Source: Typha latifolia (Eukaryota; Streptophyta; Magnoliopsida; Poales; Typhaceae). From it: DNA of 64,000 nt. Under the pieces are notes generated by a model that had not been told where the DNA came from, searched no databases, and saw nothing but the letters and a program-made list of their open reading frames with translations. Location of the stretch: positions 10,294,280-10,358,279 of the forward strand of contig CM034108.1 in assembly GCA_019914945.1 (NCBI GenBank), written 5' to 3'. The position numbers and the translations under genes are program-made. Shown one piece after another: positions 1 through 13,149 of the stretch; the stretch's first letter is position 1; the number at the start of each line of letters is the position of its first letter.

Positions 1-918
1 TTCACACACGGGTTGGTATCTTTTGATCCCATCCCATTGCTTTTCTTCCTCCTTTGAAGGAGGAAGATGAAAAGGCAGGTGAGATGATTATCGGTGATCC
101 TACTGTCGTCAAATATGTTGTCAGCACCCTGAATCAATGATGTGAACACCGACCCTACGATCTTGAGGACCCATACAAAGCGGAGGAAAGACAACTCCAA
201 CCGGCTGATGGGGAGAGAGACACCATGCTGGTTGCAGTCCATGGTGGAGCACCCATTAGGGGCTTCTAAAACTTGAAAAGGACATCCACGACACAAGATT
301 GTTGACATGAAGCTCTTGGATTGATTCGGCATCAATATGATGTGGCCAGCTGGTGAATTACTCCGACGAAGCCATGAATAGAAAGGCAAAGCTACACGAC
401 CACATACTCAAATAAATTGAAATTAACTAGAGGGGCTTGGATGAGAACTCACATGCGGTTCCTTTGGTGATGGTAATTTATTCCGGCGATGCTCGGTGAT
501 GAAGAAAAGGAAGGTGAAGGGGAAAAAGGAGGAGAAGGAGAAGGAAAGTTCCAATACCCCTCACGGAGGGGTTTGATATGCTTTTATGGTTAGTGCATCG
601 CTAGATTTCATCGATCGCTCCTAATCCCAGTCAAAGATAGAAAGAAGAGAAGAGAAGGAAAGGAAAAGAGAAGGGGAAAGCACCTGCCTTGCATACAACC
701 GCCTTTTTTTGAATATTACAAAAACTATTAACTTTTTCATCAAACTTAATAGAAAAAGTACAAAAAAAAAGTTAAAGAATTAGTAGAGATAAAGAATTAG
801 TAGAGACAATTTTCCCACCATAATGAATATTAAAATATCTAAATTGCCCTTTTTCCTCCATTAAATTTATTCACTGTATTCTACTCTTCAAATTTAAAAC
901 AAAATAAACTTTCAATCT
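1..918. other. Uncharacterised repeat-like DNA
   Basis: No convincing coding exon is visible. The stretch has purine-rich runs (about 500-700) and AT-rich DNA from 715 on. A short phrase, ctccgacgaag, near 361 recurs inside the LTR near 2105, which suggests related repeat material. The missing upstream exons of the RRP6-like gene could lie to the left of the window; I could not find them here. Confidence 0.4.
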
Positions 919-2593
919 TGTCATGACCCGAAATAGGAATCATGATCGGTCATGCATCCCAATAGGCTTGAAATATACAAAGCATTAACAGTATAATATA
1001 ATGAAATTCCAAATTTATTTAATAACTATAATTCAAATACTAAAATTATACAATCAATATATTTAGCTTTTCAATTTGAAACTAAAGCCACTACTATAAT
1101 TGAAGGTGTAAAGGCCGAAATCCAGAGTGAAGGTAGAGTTTGGTGCTCCCGTTTATTTGCCACGCTGATCAGCATCTAAAATATAAAAAGAGTTTAATAA
1201 GTTAACAACTTTAGCTTAGTGAATAATTCTACCCAAAAGCTAGAGAATCATTCTTCATTTAATATGAGTTATTAAGCAAAGCTCAATAAATAATAATAAT
1301 AAATTAATATGCATATTTATAAGCCATAAATATGCAATTTAACAAATTAATATGCTTGATTTCATTATGCAAGCCTCCTCAATCTCAATCATGCCAATTA
1401 TCTTAGCTTAGAATTGTCCCTATGGGTCCACACTAACTAGAAGTTACTTTGAGATGGCGTTCAAGAGTTTTCCTCATAGCTGATCCGGTTAGGATCACTA
1501 ATAGGTATCACTATGTGATAAATGCAACTTGCCTTTTTTCACTAATCTTGGAAAGAGATTAAAGTCACATTGGGCCGGTCACCACGCTCACCCAAGTCAT
1601 TACCATAACTCCGTAGGTAATATCAGTATTAATATTAAGTGGTCTGATATAGAATGATTACATAAACTTTGCAATTCAATATTACTTCATTTAATTATTA
1701 ATATATCATAATTAGGATAAAATGAATTAGAACAAAATGTAAATATCCAACTTGAGCCCACAACCCACTTTAACTAACTAGCCCTAAGGAGGCCTTGCAA
1801 CAACCCAAGGAGATCGAACATTATAGGAAAAAGCATAGGAAGAAAGAATAGAAGTTGCTGGCGGCCTAGGACTTGGTCCAAAAGCAAGAGGGCAAATAAG
1901 GAGGGTGAGATTGGCTGGCAATGACACAGTGAGGATGATGATCGTGGCCAAGAATGCAGTCAAGAGCTATTGGAGGGATTATAGATGGTGAAAGATAAAG
2001 AGAAGGTTTAAGAAGTTGTTGAATGCTGCCAATGCGACGAGGACTAGGAGATAAAGCTTCTCAGGTAGACGTGAGGTCAATCAGATATCATTGGTCGACG
2101 AATAACTCCGACGAAGTCCAATTAATAAACTTGAGATTAACATGATATAGATGTAAAGAAGATGAAATTTATTCCAAGGGGTGAAAGAAAAGTCACTTGC
2201 AATTTGTTTGATGTTATTCGCTTACTCCGACAACTCCCCGACTTTGACAATGGTAAGCTCTGACGGGTTAAGGATAAAAAAAAAAAATTAGATGAGGACG
2301 GAGATGGTGGGTTCCTCATCTCGGTACTGTAGCAGTGCTACAGTACTTCCGCAGCTGAAAAACTTCATTTAGGTATTTTTCTTCTTTTTCTAAGGCTCCC
2401 TTTTTATAGATCAAAGATATAAAAGTCCTAATAGGATAGAGATTCTAATCTCTTTTCTTACTTAAAGATATACCAAATATTAATTTGATTTAATCCAAAA
2501 TTCTAAAATATAAAGGATAAAACTAAATCTTTCATTATCTAAATGATTATCTCTAATTTTATTCATTTATTTTTGAAATTCTGGGTTGTTACA
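919..2593. mobile_element. Probable solo LTR of a Ty3/gypsy-type retrotransposon
   Basis: The block begins TGTCATGACCC and ends GGGTTGTTACA, that is TG...CA ends with the imperfect inverted termini (TGT..C.ACCC / GGGT.GT.ACA) common to plant gypsy LTRs. The flanking pentamers are aatct (914-918) and aacct (2594-2598), a 4/5 match expected of an aged 5-bp target duplication. The length is about 1.68 kb. No second copy or internal pol domain is seen in the window, hence solo. Orientation is not assigned. The boundaries are my reading of terminal motifs, not an alignment. Confidence 0.6.
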
Positions 2594-3016
2594 AACCTCT
2601 TCTATCTTCTCCTATTTATATTAGGCTCAAATCTTAGTTAATCTAACTGTTGCAATTTATCTTCTTTCAAATATATATAATCATGGAATGGAAAATTTCA
2701 ATCTTCTTAAAAATATGGGTAGAAAATTCATATTTACTAAAACAATGGGATTATTAATATCACAGGGGTATTATGATAATTTGTGTTTTCTTTGTTAATA
2801 TTAGTCTAAACCATGGGTTGGGTTGGGGAGAGGGCAATGTGATACCAAATAAAAGTTGATGGAATACTTTGATTCTAGGCATGATCATAGGGGGTAAATC
2901 AAAATTTACCCAAGTTTAATTCATGATACGTAAGACCAATGATTGACATGGCAAATTTCCTTGATGGACCTTGTAAAATATTTTGATGAACATTACAATC
3001 TAATCAGATACTTCAG

Positions 3017-6000
3017 ATTGTGGCGATGATAAATTCAATTTTTTCTTCGAAGCCAGTCGTCGCTCAAATATGGTTTGCATGCAACTTTATATGAAGGAGA
3101 TTGAGTCCACTCCAGGAGCTTCTGCAGCCACATCTATTCTTTCACGGAACTTGCAGGTTCAAGGATTTGACTCCTCAAGAATTTGTGAACTAAAGGTACC
3201 TTATGTTTAATTTTTAGACTATATATACTCTGATGGCTTATCCTGATTTAATTCACACAATTTCCTTTGTAGGATCTTGTTTGGAAATTATGTGCATGGA
3301 GGGACTTAATGGTTAGTTAATACATCCTTATGCTGTTATAGTATTCGTGATACTTTAGGAAGATTTCCTCTTTAAAGTTTAAACAAAGTATCACTATGCC
3401 TCTTAGATATTTGAAGTCTTATATAGTTGAGACATCAAAGTAGGTTTTCTTCTGGTTTAGTATCACTATGCCTCTTAGATATTTGAAGTCTTATATAGTT
3501 GAGACATCAAAGTAGGTTTTCTTCTGGTTTTATTGTAATATAAATTTTTGTCACAAGCTGATAACTTTGCCTTGGGGTAGTATCTTACATGGCTCTGGGT
3601 CTTTTCACTTGAAGAAATCTCAACATTTTCCAATATACCTTTTCACTGTTGAGAGTAGCTTTGGTGAATTACTCAAATTTAGCAGATAGATGATATTATT
3701 ATTCATTCTCATATAAGAAAGAAGCTTCTCATTTCTAATTTTGATCTTGTCTGGCTTATGGTAGCATTTTCTAGACGGTTGATGTCAAATAGCAACATTG
3801 TCCAAATGCTTCATTAAGGAGTATTCTCAACTTTGGGATATATTCTACCCTCTAGTTAGCTCTCTATTATTGTGAAATAATACTTTGGATTATGCTGAAG
3901 CTCATTATTACGCTTCAAAATATTGGGCAACTAAGAAATAACATATACAATAGTTGAGCGTAGACAGATAAGGTCGGTGATGGATTTGTGGTCACGCACA
4001 TTATACATTGAGTATAACTTAGAGATCACTAGTTACCTCAACATCTGCACATTGGATTATCAATTAACATTCAGCTTAAAGTTTTTAATCCAATTAGTAT
4101 GTTTGTCTCTGCATAGGCATCTGCCTTTTACAGATATTGTGTATACATTGGTCCAAAGATCTACTTATTTTTTAGTTCCCTTGGTCACTTGAAATGTACA
4201 AATCAATCAGTTGATTCATGTCTCTTCAGTGCACCAAATGTCTGTATCAAGGATGAATCAATCAGTTGATTCATGAGTTACTCGTGATGTATCGAACTAT
4301 CCGATAGCATAGTGTTACCAAACAATGGATGAATCAAGGATGATCGTGCCAAAAGCATGTGCAGTGCTAATACCCGGTCGGCATGGGGTGTGCCAATCGT
4401 GCGTCTTTGGCATGCTTCTAATATATCTTTTAGGGAATTTATACATATTTTTGGTTTGAATATTCATATTTAAACCTACATTGGAGTCTTTAATCCTTAA
4501 GTAATATTAATAAATGACTTTTTTTATTAAAGATATATCAATAGTCAAGTAGAAACATGATTCAACATATACTATGATTGAATACATTAATTAATTTACA
4601 ATAACTCAATAATTAAAACCAAAATTTAGTTGAATGTAGTTAATCCAACATGTTCCTATATAAATTTTGACATAATTTGAATTTGGATTTTTGAAATTCA
4701 GGAAAAGTTAGGGGAATTCTAATCATGCTGAACTTTTAGCGTTCAAATAAATTTATATGTAGTTGATCTAATATGTTTATATACCAATTTTGATCCAAGT
4801 TATATGAATTTGACATATTAAATTTTATATTTTTTAAAATTTGGGGGAAGTTTTGGGGTAAATAAAAAATTTTCATTGATTCCTATATTTTAATATGAAA
4901 CAGAAGAAATGGCCCTATGCTAGTAATTTGCTAGTATAGATTGACATCTCTTCTTGGTTCAAAAACCCTGGCTATTAGTCACCCGTTGGCTTAAATAGCT
5001 GTGCCAAACTGTATTTAACTTTTATGGAACCAGCATGGGACGATTGTATATGGAGGGCCAAGGGCACTTCCCTATCTTCTTGCTGATAATGTTATGTTAT
5101 GTGCTGACTTGCACTGATCGACACACCCTGCGAGGCACTCATTAATGTTGGTACATTCTGATTATCAAACATCATCATGATAGTTGAGGCATGTGCCAGC
5201 CATGTATACCATCTTGCATGTTGATCCATGTTTTGATGAAATCTAAGCTCTGAAACTGATGGTTAAGTTCATTATGTTATCATATCTCACCAAATAAAGA
5301 TGTCTATATATGGAAGTTGCCAATAAATTAACTTGTCTGCTAAGGAAGGTGACATCTTTATAGGTCTATCACCTCACTTTCCTTGTATGGGGTTTTGAAA
5401 ACAAGAGAGAAGAATTTGTATACGCATGTGAGTATTTAATCCACGTCTTAGTTTTTCTTGCGCTTATATTTTGCTAAATAATATTATTTTTTGAATATTT
5501 CCTTTTGGCAGTTTCACTGAGTTGATGAAAGTAATATACTAATATGGCCTTAAATAAAATAAAAAAAATAGGCCTGCATAATAGCTAGTGAGTTTCAATT
5601 TTTTAAAAATATACAAGAGTAGAGTACGTAGGAACAATATGAAAGCTCTTGTCATGGGGTCTTCACCACAATATTTCAGAAATCATTAATCATTTAATCC
5701 AGCACTAATGTTGTCTAGAAATTGTCAAATACCTGTTAATCATTTACTTTTTTTTGGAGTAACCTTAATTCTTAGTAAATTTGTTACAGTGTTTTTTCTT
5801 CTATCTCTTTTATTGTGAGATTCCTGTTCCATCTGATATTATATATATATATATATAATATCTTCATGTCAAGAGAAATGTTTTTGTGGCAGTATCTGTA
5901 ACTTGCTGGACATTTTTCCAGGCTAGAATTCATGATGAAAGCTTGCGGTATGTACTTTCAGATCAAGCTATAGCTGCTCTTGCTGTGAAAGTTCCAACAA

Positions 6001-9000
6001 GTTCAACAGAAATATACAATGTTATAGTAGAAGCTGATTTGAGTAATGGTTCCTCAAAGATATATCCTTCCCCTCCACTATCTCCTGTTATTGTTAGTCA
6101 TGTTGAAGAGCTCTCCTGTTTACTTCAAGATATGACTGTCAGCTTAGATGATGTTTTTAAAAGTTCTGTTGATAAATTTCTAGATCCAGATGGATGTTGC
6201 CCTCTATCCATTTACAATTATGCTCTTATGTCTCAATTCAATTTGGCAAACATCAGTATGATTTCCTTGAAGCAAAGTGGAGAAAGGTTGATGACAACAG
6301 GTGGTAAAAAGGCCTCCCGGGAACTTTTTGTTCGAAAGTTCTCATGCAAATCTCCAGTATATCATAACTGCAGAATCTATGCTAATGATGGGAGACTGCT
6401 TTGCTATTGTGACCGGAAAAAACTGGAATGGTCAGTATCCTTGAAGTATGCAGTTCATATTTGAAAATATATTTATGTTTTCTTTGTATTATAATATTGC
6501 AGGTATCTTCGACGCCATCTTGCAAAGGTAGTAGAAGATAATCCTCCAGCAATCATGCTTCTTTTTGAACCAAAAGGCCGTCCAGAAGACGAAGGCAATG
6601 AATTCTATATTCAGAGTAAGAAAAACATATGCGTTGGATGTGGGGAAAAGAATCACTATATACGCTACAGGATTATACCATCATGCTACAGAATGCATTT
6701 TCCAGAGCATTTGAAAAGCCACCGTTCACATGATATTGTCCTACTATGTGTTGATTGCCATGAAACAGCTCATTCAGCTGCAGAAAAGTATAAGAAGGAA
6801 ATAGCAAACGAATTTGGGATTCCTCTTTTTGTGCAAAAGATAGTAGATTCTGGAGATAAAACTATTGTCACTATTGGATCAAGATCTGAGAACAAAACTA
6901 ATGAATCAGGTGTATCTCCTTTGCATTTGAGGACTGCAGCTATGGCTCTTTTACGCCATGGATCCAGTATGCCTTCAGACAGACAGGAAGAGCTGATGCA
7001 GGTGATACACCATTATGCTATAGTTATTAGTTTGATATCCTCTGATATTAATATATTACTCTGTATTGTTGGCTGATTCAGACTGATGCTTAGTTCATGG
7101 TTTTATGGTGTCTGCTCCTTGCTATACCATGATGTTTAGAGTTATATTGTACTATATTTTGGTTAGAATGGTCTACTCCTTTTGACTTTGTAGTGCATGC
7201 TGATCGACTACTGGATCAACAACTCAATAAGTTTGTGTATATAAATAGTCATGCAGTACTAAATGAGAATTTGTTTCTTCTGACCTTTTCTAATTGACAA
7301 GAAATTAATATTGTAGATATATATAATTCTTATTAAAAATAAAAATATTAAATTCTTGTGAAACAAAAGTAGACAAGTAGAAGAAATTCTGGTTTGGTAA
7401 TGCATGTCTATTTATATAGATAAAATTGGCTAGAGTTTTAATATTCTATCTACATGAATTATCATGGGAGTATCAGTTGGTATGTTGGAAAGTCTTGCCT
7501 CTTGCATCCAAGATGTAATGGGTTCAAGTCGTGAAAACAATCTCTCCATAAATGAGGGTAAAGCTAAGTATATCTTCTCTCTCCAGACACTGCATGAGAG
7601 CTTTGCACTCTGGGACAGCCTCTTTTTATATAAATTTTCATGGTTGAAAGTGTAAAAGTATATGTTCCTGAACCTAGCGCAATTTATTTCACTGGTCTCA
7701 GACTGTTAAGGCATACTATGGAGGAAGGGAAGTCACTCAAGAACATCTGAAAATGGCATTACTTGTTGGTATGAGTCCTCATGAGAGACGAAGACTTGAG
7801 AAGAAAAAGGGATTAACTTTTCAAAAAAAGGAACTAATTTTCACAGGGAACCATAGCACATGCACTATCCAAGAAACTATCAAGTATGAATTAGAAAAAA
7901 ATCATGCGATACCTCAGGAGTTATCAGAAGGTGATATTAATGAGTGTGATGGTGGGCATTGGGATAAATCCACTTCAAACAAAGATACAACTTTCCAGTG
8001 CAATGATTCTTCCACTTTTGGTTCCAACATAGGCAGCTTTGATTGTAACAAACTACACGAGCAAGGAAAAAACAGCAGTTCAAATAATGGCATTATGGAA
8101 GAGAATATGCACAGAACTTTTGATTCTTCTGTCACTCATCAAGTCATTTCATCTGAAAGAGGCAAGAAGTTATCATTGTTGGGGCATGGCCCACATGGGA
8201 AACAAGTTGTGGAACATTTATTTGACAACTATGGTGAGGAGGGCATTTGTCAGTTTTGCCAAAGATGGAGAGAGGTCTTTGTTGAAGCCATTAATCCTCG
8301 TTTCTTACCTACTGGCTGGAACATAAAGCACAGGTAAACTAATAATTTGTTCGGTGTGTTATCTTTGTGTTCATCACAAGCTAAAAAAATATATACTTTA
8401 TTACCGTTACATTCTTTCTTTCTTGAATTTGACTAGCAATTTCAGCTATGCTTACAAAATAGTCACATAGTATAATTTTTTGATACTTTCTAGAAGTGGC
8501 ATGTCAGCAGATATCATTTAAGCTAATCTGTTGTGCTTCATAATTAGGGTGAAACTTCCTTTGTTTGGATGGTTGTTGTTGAATGTCGGGTTATCCTCCA
8601 CTGTTAAAGCATTGAAGTCCCAAGTGCATGCTCTGGTTCACCAGCAGGTCATGTTTCATTGGCCTCGACTAGACTGTTTAACAAATTGGTCAGTTCAAGT
8701 TATGAATAATATAAATATCAGGACAAATAGGTCCTAAAATCCTTACTACTAGCTGATGAACTTTGAATGAAGCACATAAATGAAGGGTTGTGCCTAGGTC
8801 TTCTTGGCCCATGTAAACAAGTTTTGGTAAAGATTTTTTTAATCTGCCAAGTTCAAAAGTCAAAACTACAAGTGAATTATTCTACTTAAAGGGTGGTCCC
8901 TTAGTTATGGAAATGTAACTTGTGGTGTTTACTTGCAACCTTTCCTCTTTGTGTTTACTTTACCTACGAACTACTAATCGTGTGGGTATTAGCTGTAGAA

Positions 9001-10415
9001 AAGTTCTGCTTAACTCTGAGGAAGATAATTTTAGGAATATGATAGCCACAAATCTGATTTAGGAATATGATAGCCACAAATCTCTAATATAAAATTCAGA
9101 GAGACACGAAAGCCCAATTCTAGAATCGGATCGTAAGTAGAAGTTGACGCAGTGGAAATGTACTCAGTCCTTGAAGTCACTCTCTAATACGTTTCTTCAT
9201 TTTCTGAAAATTAATAAATTACAATGAACTAGAGTTCAAGAAGTAAATCCACTCTACTATGAATATGTTTAATGACAAAAATCAACATATGAATCATAAC
9301 GGTATACATAAGCCGTCTTAGAAAATAAATAATTTACTTTGTCGCAATAGAAAGAAGAAGTATTGTTCCCTGCTAATGGTCTTTCCCCTTCGTCCCCTGC
9401 TTTTGACTCTTCCTCTGAACTTGATCGTGACGAACAAATGGTACAAAGTTCTTACGCGTCATTTCAAGATCTAATACATGCAAAAAATTACATTCATTCA
9501 TAATATCTCGTTGGTGGGTATAATAGCTAATAAAAACCATAATCCAGAAAGCATGATTTTAAAAATGCAAATTCGACAATTTATGATACATGGATAGACC
9601 AAGGCCTAAGCTTGCCAATATCATTGATAATAAGATACAAGTAATAAAATAACAAAATCCTCAAATTTCATCATGCGGAAACTATCAATCTCAATAAATG
9701 TTATATTTCTCTTTCTTGGGTTTGTGTTCGTCAAAGGTATTATGGTAAAAACTTGAGCGAGCCCGACTTCTGCTCAAGCTTAATCAGGTAAATTGAGCCA
9801 CAGTCGAGCTCGAGCCAATTCCAAGCTATAAAAGAGTCTATTTTTGAGCCTTAAACTAGCCGAGCTCACCAATGCCTTAAATGAGCCCATTCAGTTGTAA
9901 ATGAATCGAGCCTATTTTATGAATTACTTTGCTTATATTTATTCAACATGGCAATTTAATCAGGAAAAATAGTAAAACGGTATCCTTTAAATTGTTCCTT
10001 CCTTTAGTTTTATATGGTTCAATGAGTTCTCTCTTGGTGATTATATGGTTTTATGTCTTATGATTTATGTCTTATTCTTGAAAGGTGAGTAATAAATGCA
10101 AAGGAGGCATGGGCGTTGGATTAAAGACATTGTTAGTTGTTATGTTTGTAAGCAACACCAGCTGATATATATGATCAATTCCTTATTGGTAAACAAGTAA
10201 AAGACTGTTTTTTTCCTCTATATTTGGATCTTATCAGAATTGCTGAATGCTTGATCAACTTGAGTGCTCTTTGTAGTTTATCATATCTTTTTATTCTCAG
10301 ATTCACTCCTAATAGTTATGATAAGTTGTTACTGCTTGGCAGTGGACGGCGGGATTTTGGTGAGCATAGTGTTTATAATCCAGCAAAGAAAGCTCCTCAG
10401 ATTGCTAGTAGCTAG
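3017..10415 (+). CDS. RRP6L3: RRP6-like 3 exonuclease, C-terminal part (5' exons not seen)
   Basis: Exons: 3017-3195, 3273-3311, 5922-6430, 6503-7001, 7702-8333, 10343-10415; all have GT/AG borders and keep phase, giving 642 residues plus stop. RRP6 proteins are DEDD 3'-5' exoribonucleases linked to nuclear exosome work. Exons 2-3 encode an HRDC-type module (LVWKLCAWRDLM, then ARIHDESLRYVLSDQAIAALA). Exon 4 encodes a zinc-binding HNH-like segment with CVGCG ... CVDCHETAH and the signature HFPEHLKSHRSHDIVLL. The last exon gives SGRRDFGEHSVYNPAKK and stops at 10413. The N-terminal DEDD catalytic domain (roughly the first 250 residues in the family) is absent; the first visible exon needs one base from an earlier exon, so at least one exon lies upstream. 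EXD2-like exonucleases were considered, but HRDC plus this C-terminus fits RRP6L3 better. Introns 2 and 5 are long and repeat-laden. Confidence 0.75.
3387..3530. repeat. Perfect 72-bp tandem duplication
   Basis: Two back-to-back identical 72-bp units (3387-3458 and 3459-3530), beginning agtatcactatgcctc, in the second intron of the RRP6-like gene. Exact identity implies a recent event. Confidence 0.95.
4201..4275. repeat. Duplicated near-palindrome
   Basis: The phrase aatcaatcagttgattcatg occurs at 4201-4220 and again at 4256-4275. The second copy is extended to a 22-bp near-perfect palindrome centred on tcagttga. It lies in an intron; no function is assigned. Confidence 0.8.
4622..4862. repeat. 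Degenerate direct repeat of about 110 bp
   Basis: Two diverged copies (about 4625-4718 and 4757-4860) share the order gtagttratcyaayatgtt, tatataaattttga-like text and a final ggrraagtt. Both lie in intron 2 of the RRP6-like gene. Probably an old local duplication or transposon debris. Confidence 0.5.
5837..5862. repeat. (TA)n microsatellite
   Basis: Pure TA run flanked by gatat/atatc, forming a fully palindromic tract 60 bp before the exon at 5922. Confidence 0.9.
7463..7645 (+). mobile_element. tRNA-derived SINE (Au-like)
   Basis: The left end resembles a tRNA with an A-box-like agttggtatg and a B-box gggttcaagtc. It is followed by the body typical of a widespread plant SINE: ctccataaatgagggtaaagct, then ctccagacactgcatg and gcactctgggacagcctc with a T-rich tail. 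It sits in intron 4 of the RRP6-like gene, same orientation. A short reading frame spans it but is incidental. Confidence 0.7.
9033..9088. repeat. 28-bp tandem duplication
   Basis: Two adjacent copies of aggaatatgatagccacaaa at 9033 and 9061, period 28, in the last intron of the RRP6-like gene. Confidence 0.9.
9745..9915. mobile_element. GAGCTCG-rich dispersed repeat, fragment
   Basis: Text such as gagcgagcccgac, cagtcgagctcgagcc and tagccgagctcacc matches the style of a common angiosperm repeat and of the larger copy at 12585-12910. Only a fragment; class not determined. Confidence 0.5.
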
Positions 10416-11384
10416 GTAGGTATGTACTTCTATTCTCTTGGGCACAAATGCCTAGCAATTACAAATATTGAGGCCCTTCCATTTTACTGCAAGAATTATC
10501 CATAGGGGAAAAGCAACATTGTAGTGTCATGTCTTAGTCATCTCCTCTTTATCTCTCTTCATCTCAGCAACACTTTCCAGAACATATCTTAATGTCTTAA
10601 TAAATGTTGTGCCATATTCTCATGCTTCTCTTGAAATGCTTGAGATAAAACAATTACAGGAGATTGTAAATGAAATAATTGCAGTCCTCTAATATTCATC
10701 CTAATCATAAGATTTGGTTTGATTAGGGGATGAGAATCTTATGGAGCTTAAGGCTTTTCAATCTTGTGAAGGCATTAGGACTCTTACTCAGCCGTTAGTG
10801 TCTCTACCTTAGCAATTCCTACAGTTAGTGCCTTTCTTGTAGCAAAGGCTAATGATACTCCCTTGTGGGGGCAACTGGGCAAACATGAATAAAGGTCATC
10901 ATAATAATCTCAGGAGCCATAGGCATTTGAAACAAGTTCTCACTAGGGACCAGAGACTTGGAATTGGTTTTGCTTTATGTGTTTAAAATAAATATGTGTA
11001 TCAAGATATGAATCTTTGGGTCTTGGGTCAGCATTGTTGAAGGAGCATACTGATATTGATTTGACAATATAAAAAGAATGCTCATATTAGAAACTAGTCG
11101 GCCTTCACTGTTGAATGAGATTTGGTTAAAACAGAATAACATCCTCAAAAGATCTTTTAATTCTATTAGTTATGGATGTGGGCACATGACCAGGGACCAC
11201 CAATGTATTACAGGGAAAGGTACCATCAATAGTGGATAAAGGGAGTTATTTTTCTCATCTATCAGCAGTTTAAAAGATAAAAATTTCTGTAACGGAGGGC
11301 TTCAATGGTACGGCAGATCTCCACATAAAATTTGCAATGGAGTGGCTTTGGGAAATTTTGTTCAAGAAGTATTAGAAATTACCT

Positions 11385-11667
11385 GTAGAGATCTAATCTT
11401 CTAAACGATTGCATCACTGGCTTAAGAGTAAAAGCACATAGCCGACAGCTGAATAAACTTCGAATGTGCAAAACGGAGAATATTCAGTGTTTTGACATGC
11501 ATATTGGTTCTCCTTTTCAGGTTACTTTTAGCAACCTGCAAACAGCTACATTTGGTAGAGATCTAATCTTCTAAACTATTGCATCACTGGCTTAAGAGGA
11601 GTAAAAGCACATAGCCAGCAGCTGAATAAACTTCGAATGTTCAGTGTTTTGACATGCATATTGGTTT
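11385..11667. repeat. Direct segmental duplication
   Basis: Copy 1 (11385-11510) and copy 2 (11555-11667) share gtagagatctaatcttctaaac, gcatcactggcttaagag, gctgaataaacttcgaatg and cagtgttttgacatgcat. Copy 2 lacks about 17 bp after cgaatg and carries a 3-bp insertion (gga). The spacer is 44 bp. Confidence 0.9.
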
Positions 11668-12584
11668 GAGTCTGTAAGATAATTTATCTATTATCTCACG
11701 TAAATGCAAACGGGTCTATTTCTTGTTCGAATTTGTAAGCAAATATCTATTCTCTCCCATACTCAAATGTAAAAGTCCTACAAGACTGATGGGTGTAATA
11801 TTTATCCATTCCTGGATAGTAGTGTGATTCTTGTTTTGCTACTTAATGATTCCTGTTTGTTTGTCAGATACAAAGAAACTCTTCCCCTAGCAAGGAGGGT
11901 CTGGGAATTTATATGTACCAATCATATAGCTGCAAAAAAAAAAAAAAGGAAATATTCTTGAAGAAAATTACCTTCCATTTCTTAAAGTTGTAATATCATC
12001 ATTTTGTGTCATTCTTGAAAGAATACTGTGTAAACACGAGTATTGTCGTTAGGAAAATTTGCATTTAACATTATATTTTTCACATATTTACTGTTAGTCA
12101 ATGGGGCAGTGCTCAGATGATTAAAAAGGCTCGTGTTATATGATATTAGTCAAGGTGATCAATCCAATATTATTAGTGTAAAAGGTCTAATTTGGTGAGT
12201 ATTTGATCAAACTAGGTCTCCCAACTAACTCATTTACCTATATGATCTACCTTTCAAACTTATTATCTAAATGGATCTATTTTAGATACATCATCTGCCA
12301 TCTCATGGGTTTAACAAAAACATAAAAAAATTGAATTTAATAGTATTTTACATGAGATATAAAACGCTAATTTTTTTCAACACTTCTATCAGAGAATTAC
12401 ATATGTAATGATTATATGAGGAGAGTGGAGAGAGAGGGGAAAAATAGATTTGTATTTTATCTTATTCAAATGAATCGAATATTTTTTCCTAGTTTATTAA
12501 ATTGTAGCATGATAAACATATCGCCTTTTTTTTGTTTAGAATAAAACACTTAACTATTGAGTATTTTATAATTTACATATAATT

Positions 12585-12910
12585 AGAGGCATAAACGAGC
12601 CAAGTTCGAGTGAGCTTCGCTTGACTCGGCTCGAAATGAAAATTACTCTTAACCCTGCGCAAGCTCGAGACAAGCTAGTTAATCGGAGCTCGGCTCGGTT
12701 TACACAAGTATCGGGCTAGCTCGGCTCGGCTTGAACGACTTGTGTCTAAAATATTAAATAGTATTTTATTTTGAGAGAATAGATCAAGAAATCATTCACA
12801 AAAGCCATTTCAAGTTTATTAGTTTATTTGAGAATAACACACTACTGAGCTTAAAAAAACTCAGCTCAGCTCTAAACTTGAGCCCAAAGGTTAAATATGG
12901 GCTAGACAAA
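12585..12910. mobile_element. GAGCTCG/GGCTCGGCTC-rich repeat element
   Basis: Repeated gagctcggctcgg and ctagctcggctcggcttg, with a partly inverted right end (actcagctcagctc, then cttgagccc). It is a larger relative of 9745-9915. This sequence style is common in flowering-plant genomes; the element class was not established. Confidence 0.55.
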
Positions 12911-13149
12911 GGGTCAATCCTCCATAGATATAAAGACACTTAAGTCCTACCAAACTTTAGCCAATGTTGTAAGAGCCATATACGCCACCGAGACCTGTTT
13001 AAAGCCGTCGCACAGCTGAGCTATTAAGTTAAGTCACCAAACAATTTTATTTTGTTTGGGATTGGAGTTAATCCCATGACTCTTTGATTATGGGAAATGG
13101 TACCTACCAACTCTAGTAGGTAATTTTGACAGCTCTGGCCAAAACCTCT

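Larger units (their letters stand above)
10416..13140. other. Intergenic spacer between RRP6-like and aconitase genes
   Basis: Contains the 3' UTR of the upstream gene near its left end, a segmental duplication (11385-11667), an A-run at 11934, and a GAGCTCG-type repeat (12585-12910). No coding exon could be supported. Confidence 0.5.

Noticed and set aside
7464..7655. 63-codon open frame
   Set aside because: It coincides with a tRNA-derived SINE and has no protein resemblance.
8548..8736. Possible final exon of the RRP6-like gene (VKLPLFGWLLL...)
   Set aside because: It can be spliced in phase after 8333, but the product has no family resemblance, whereas the exon at 10343-10415 gives the conserved SGRRDFGEHSVYNPAKK ending.
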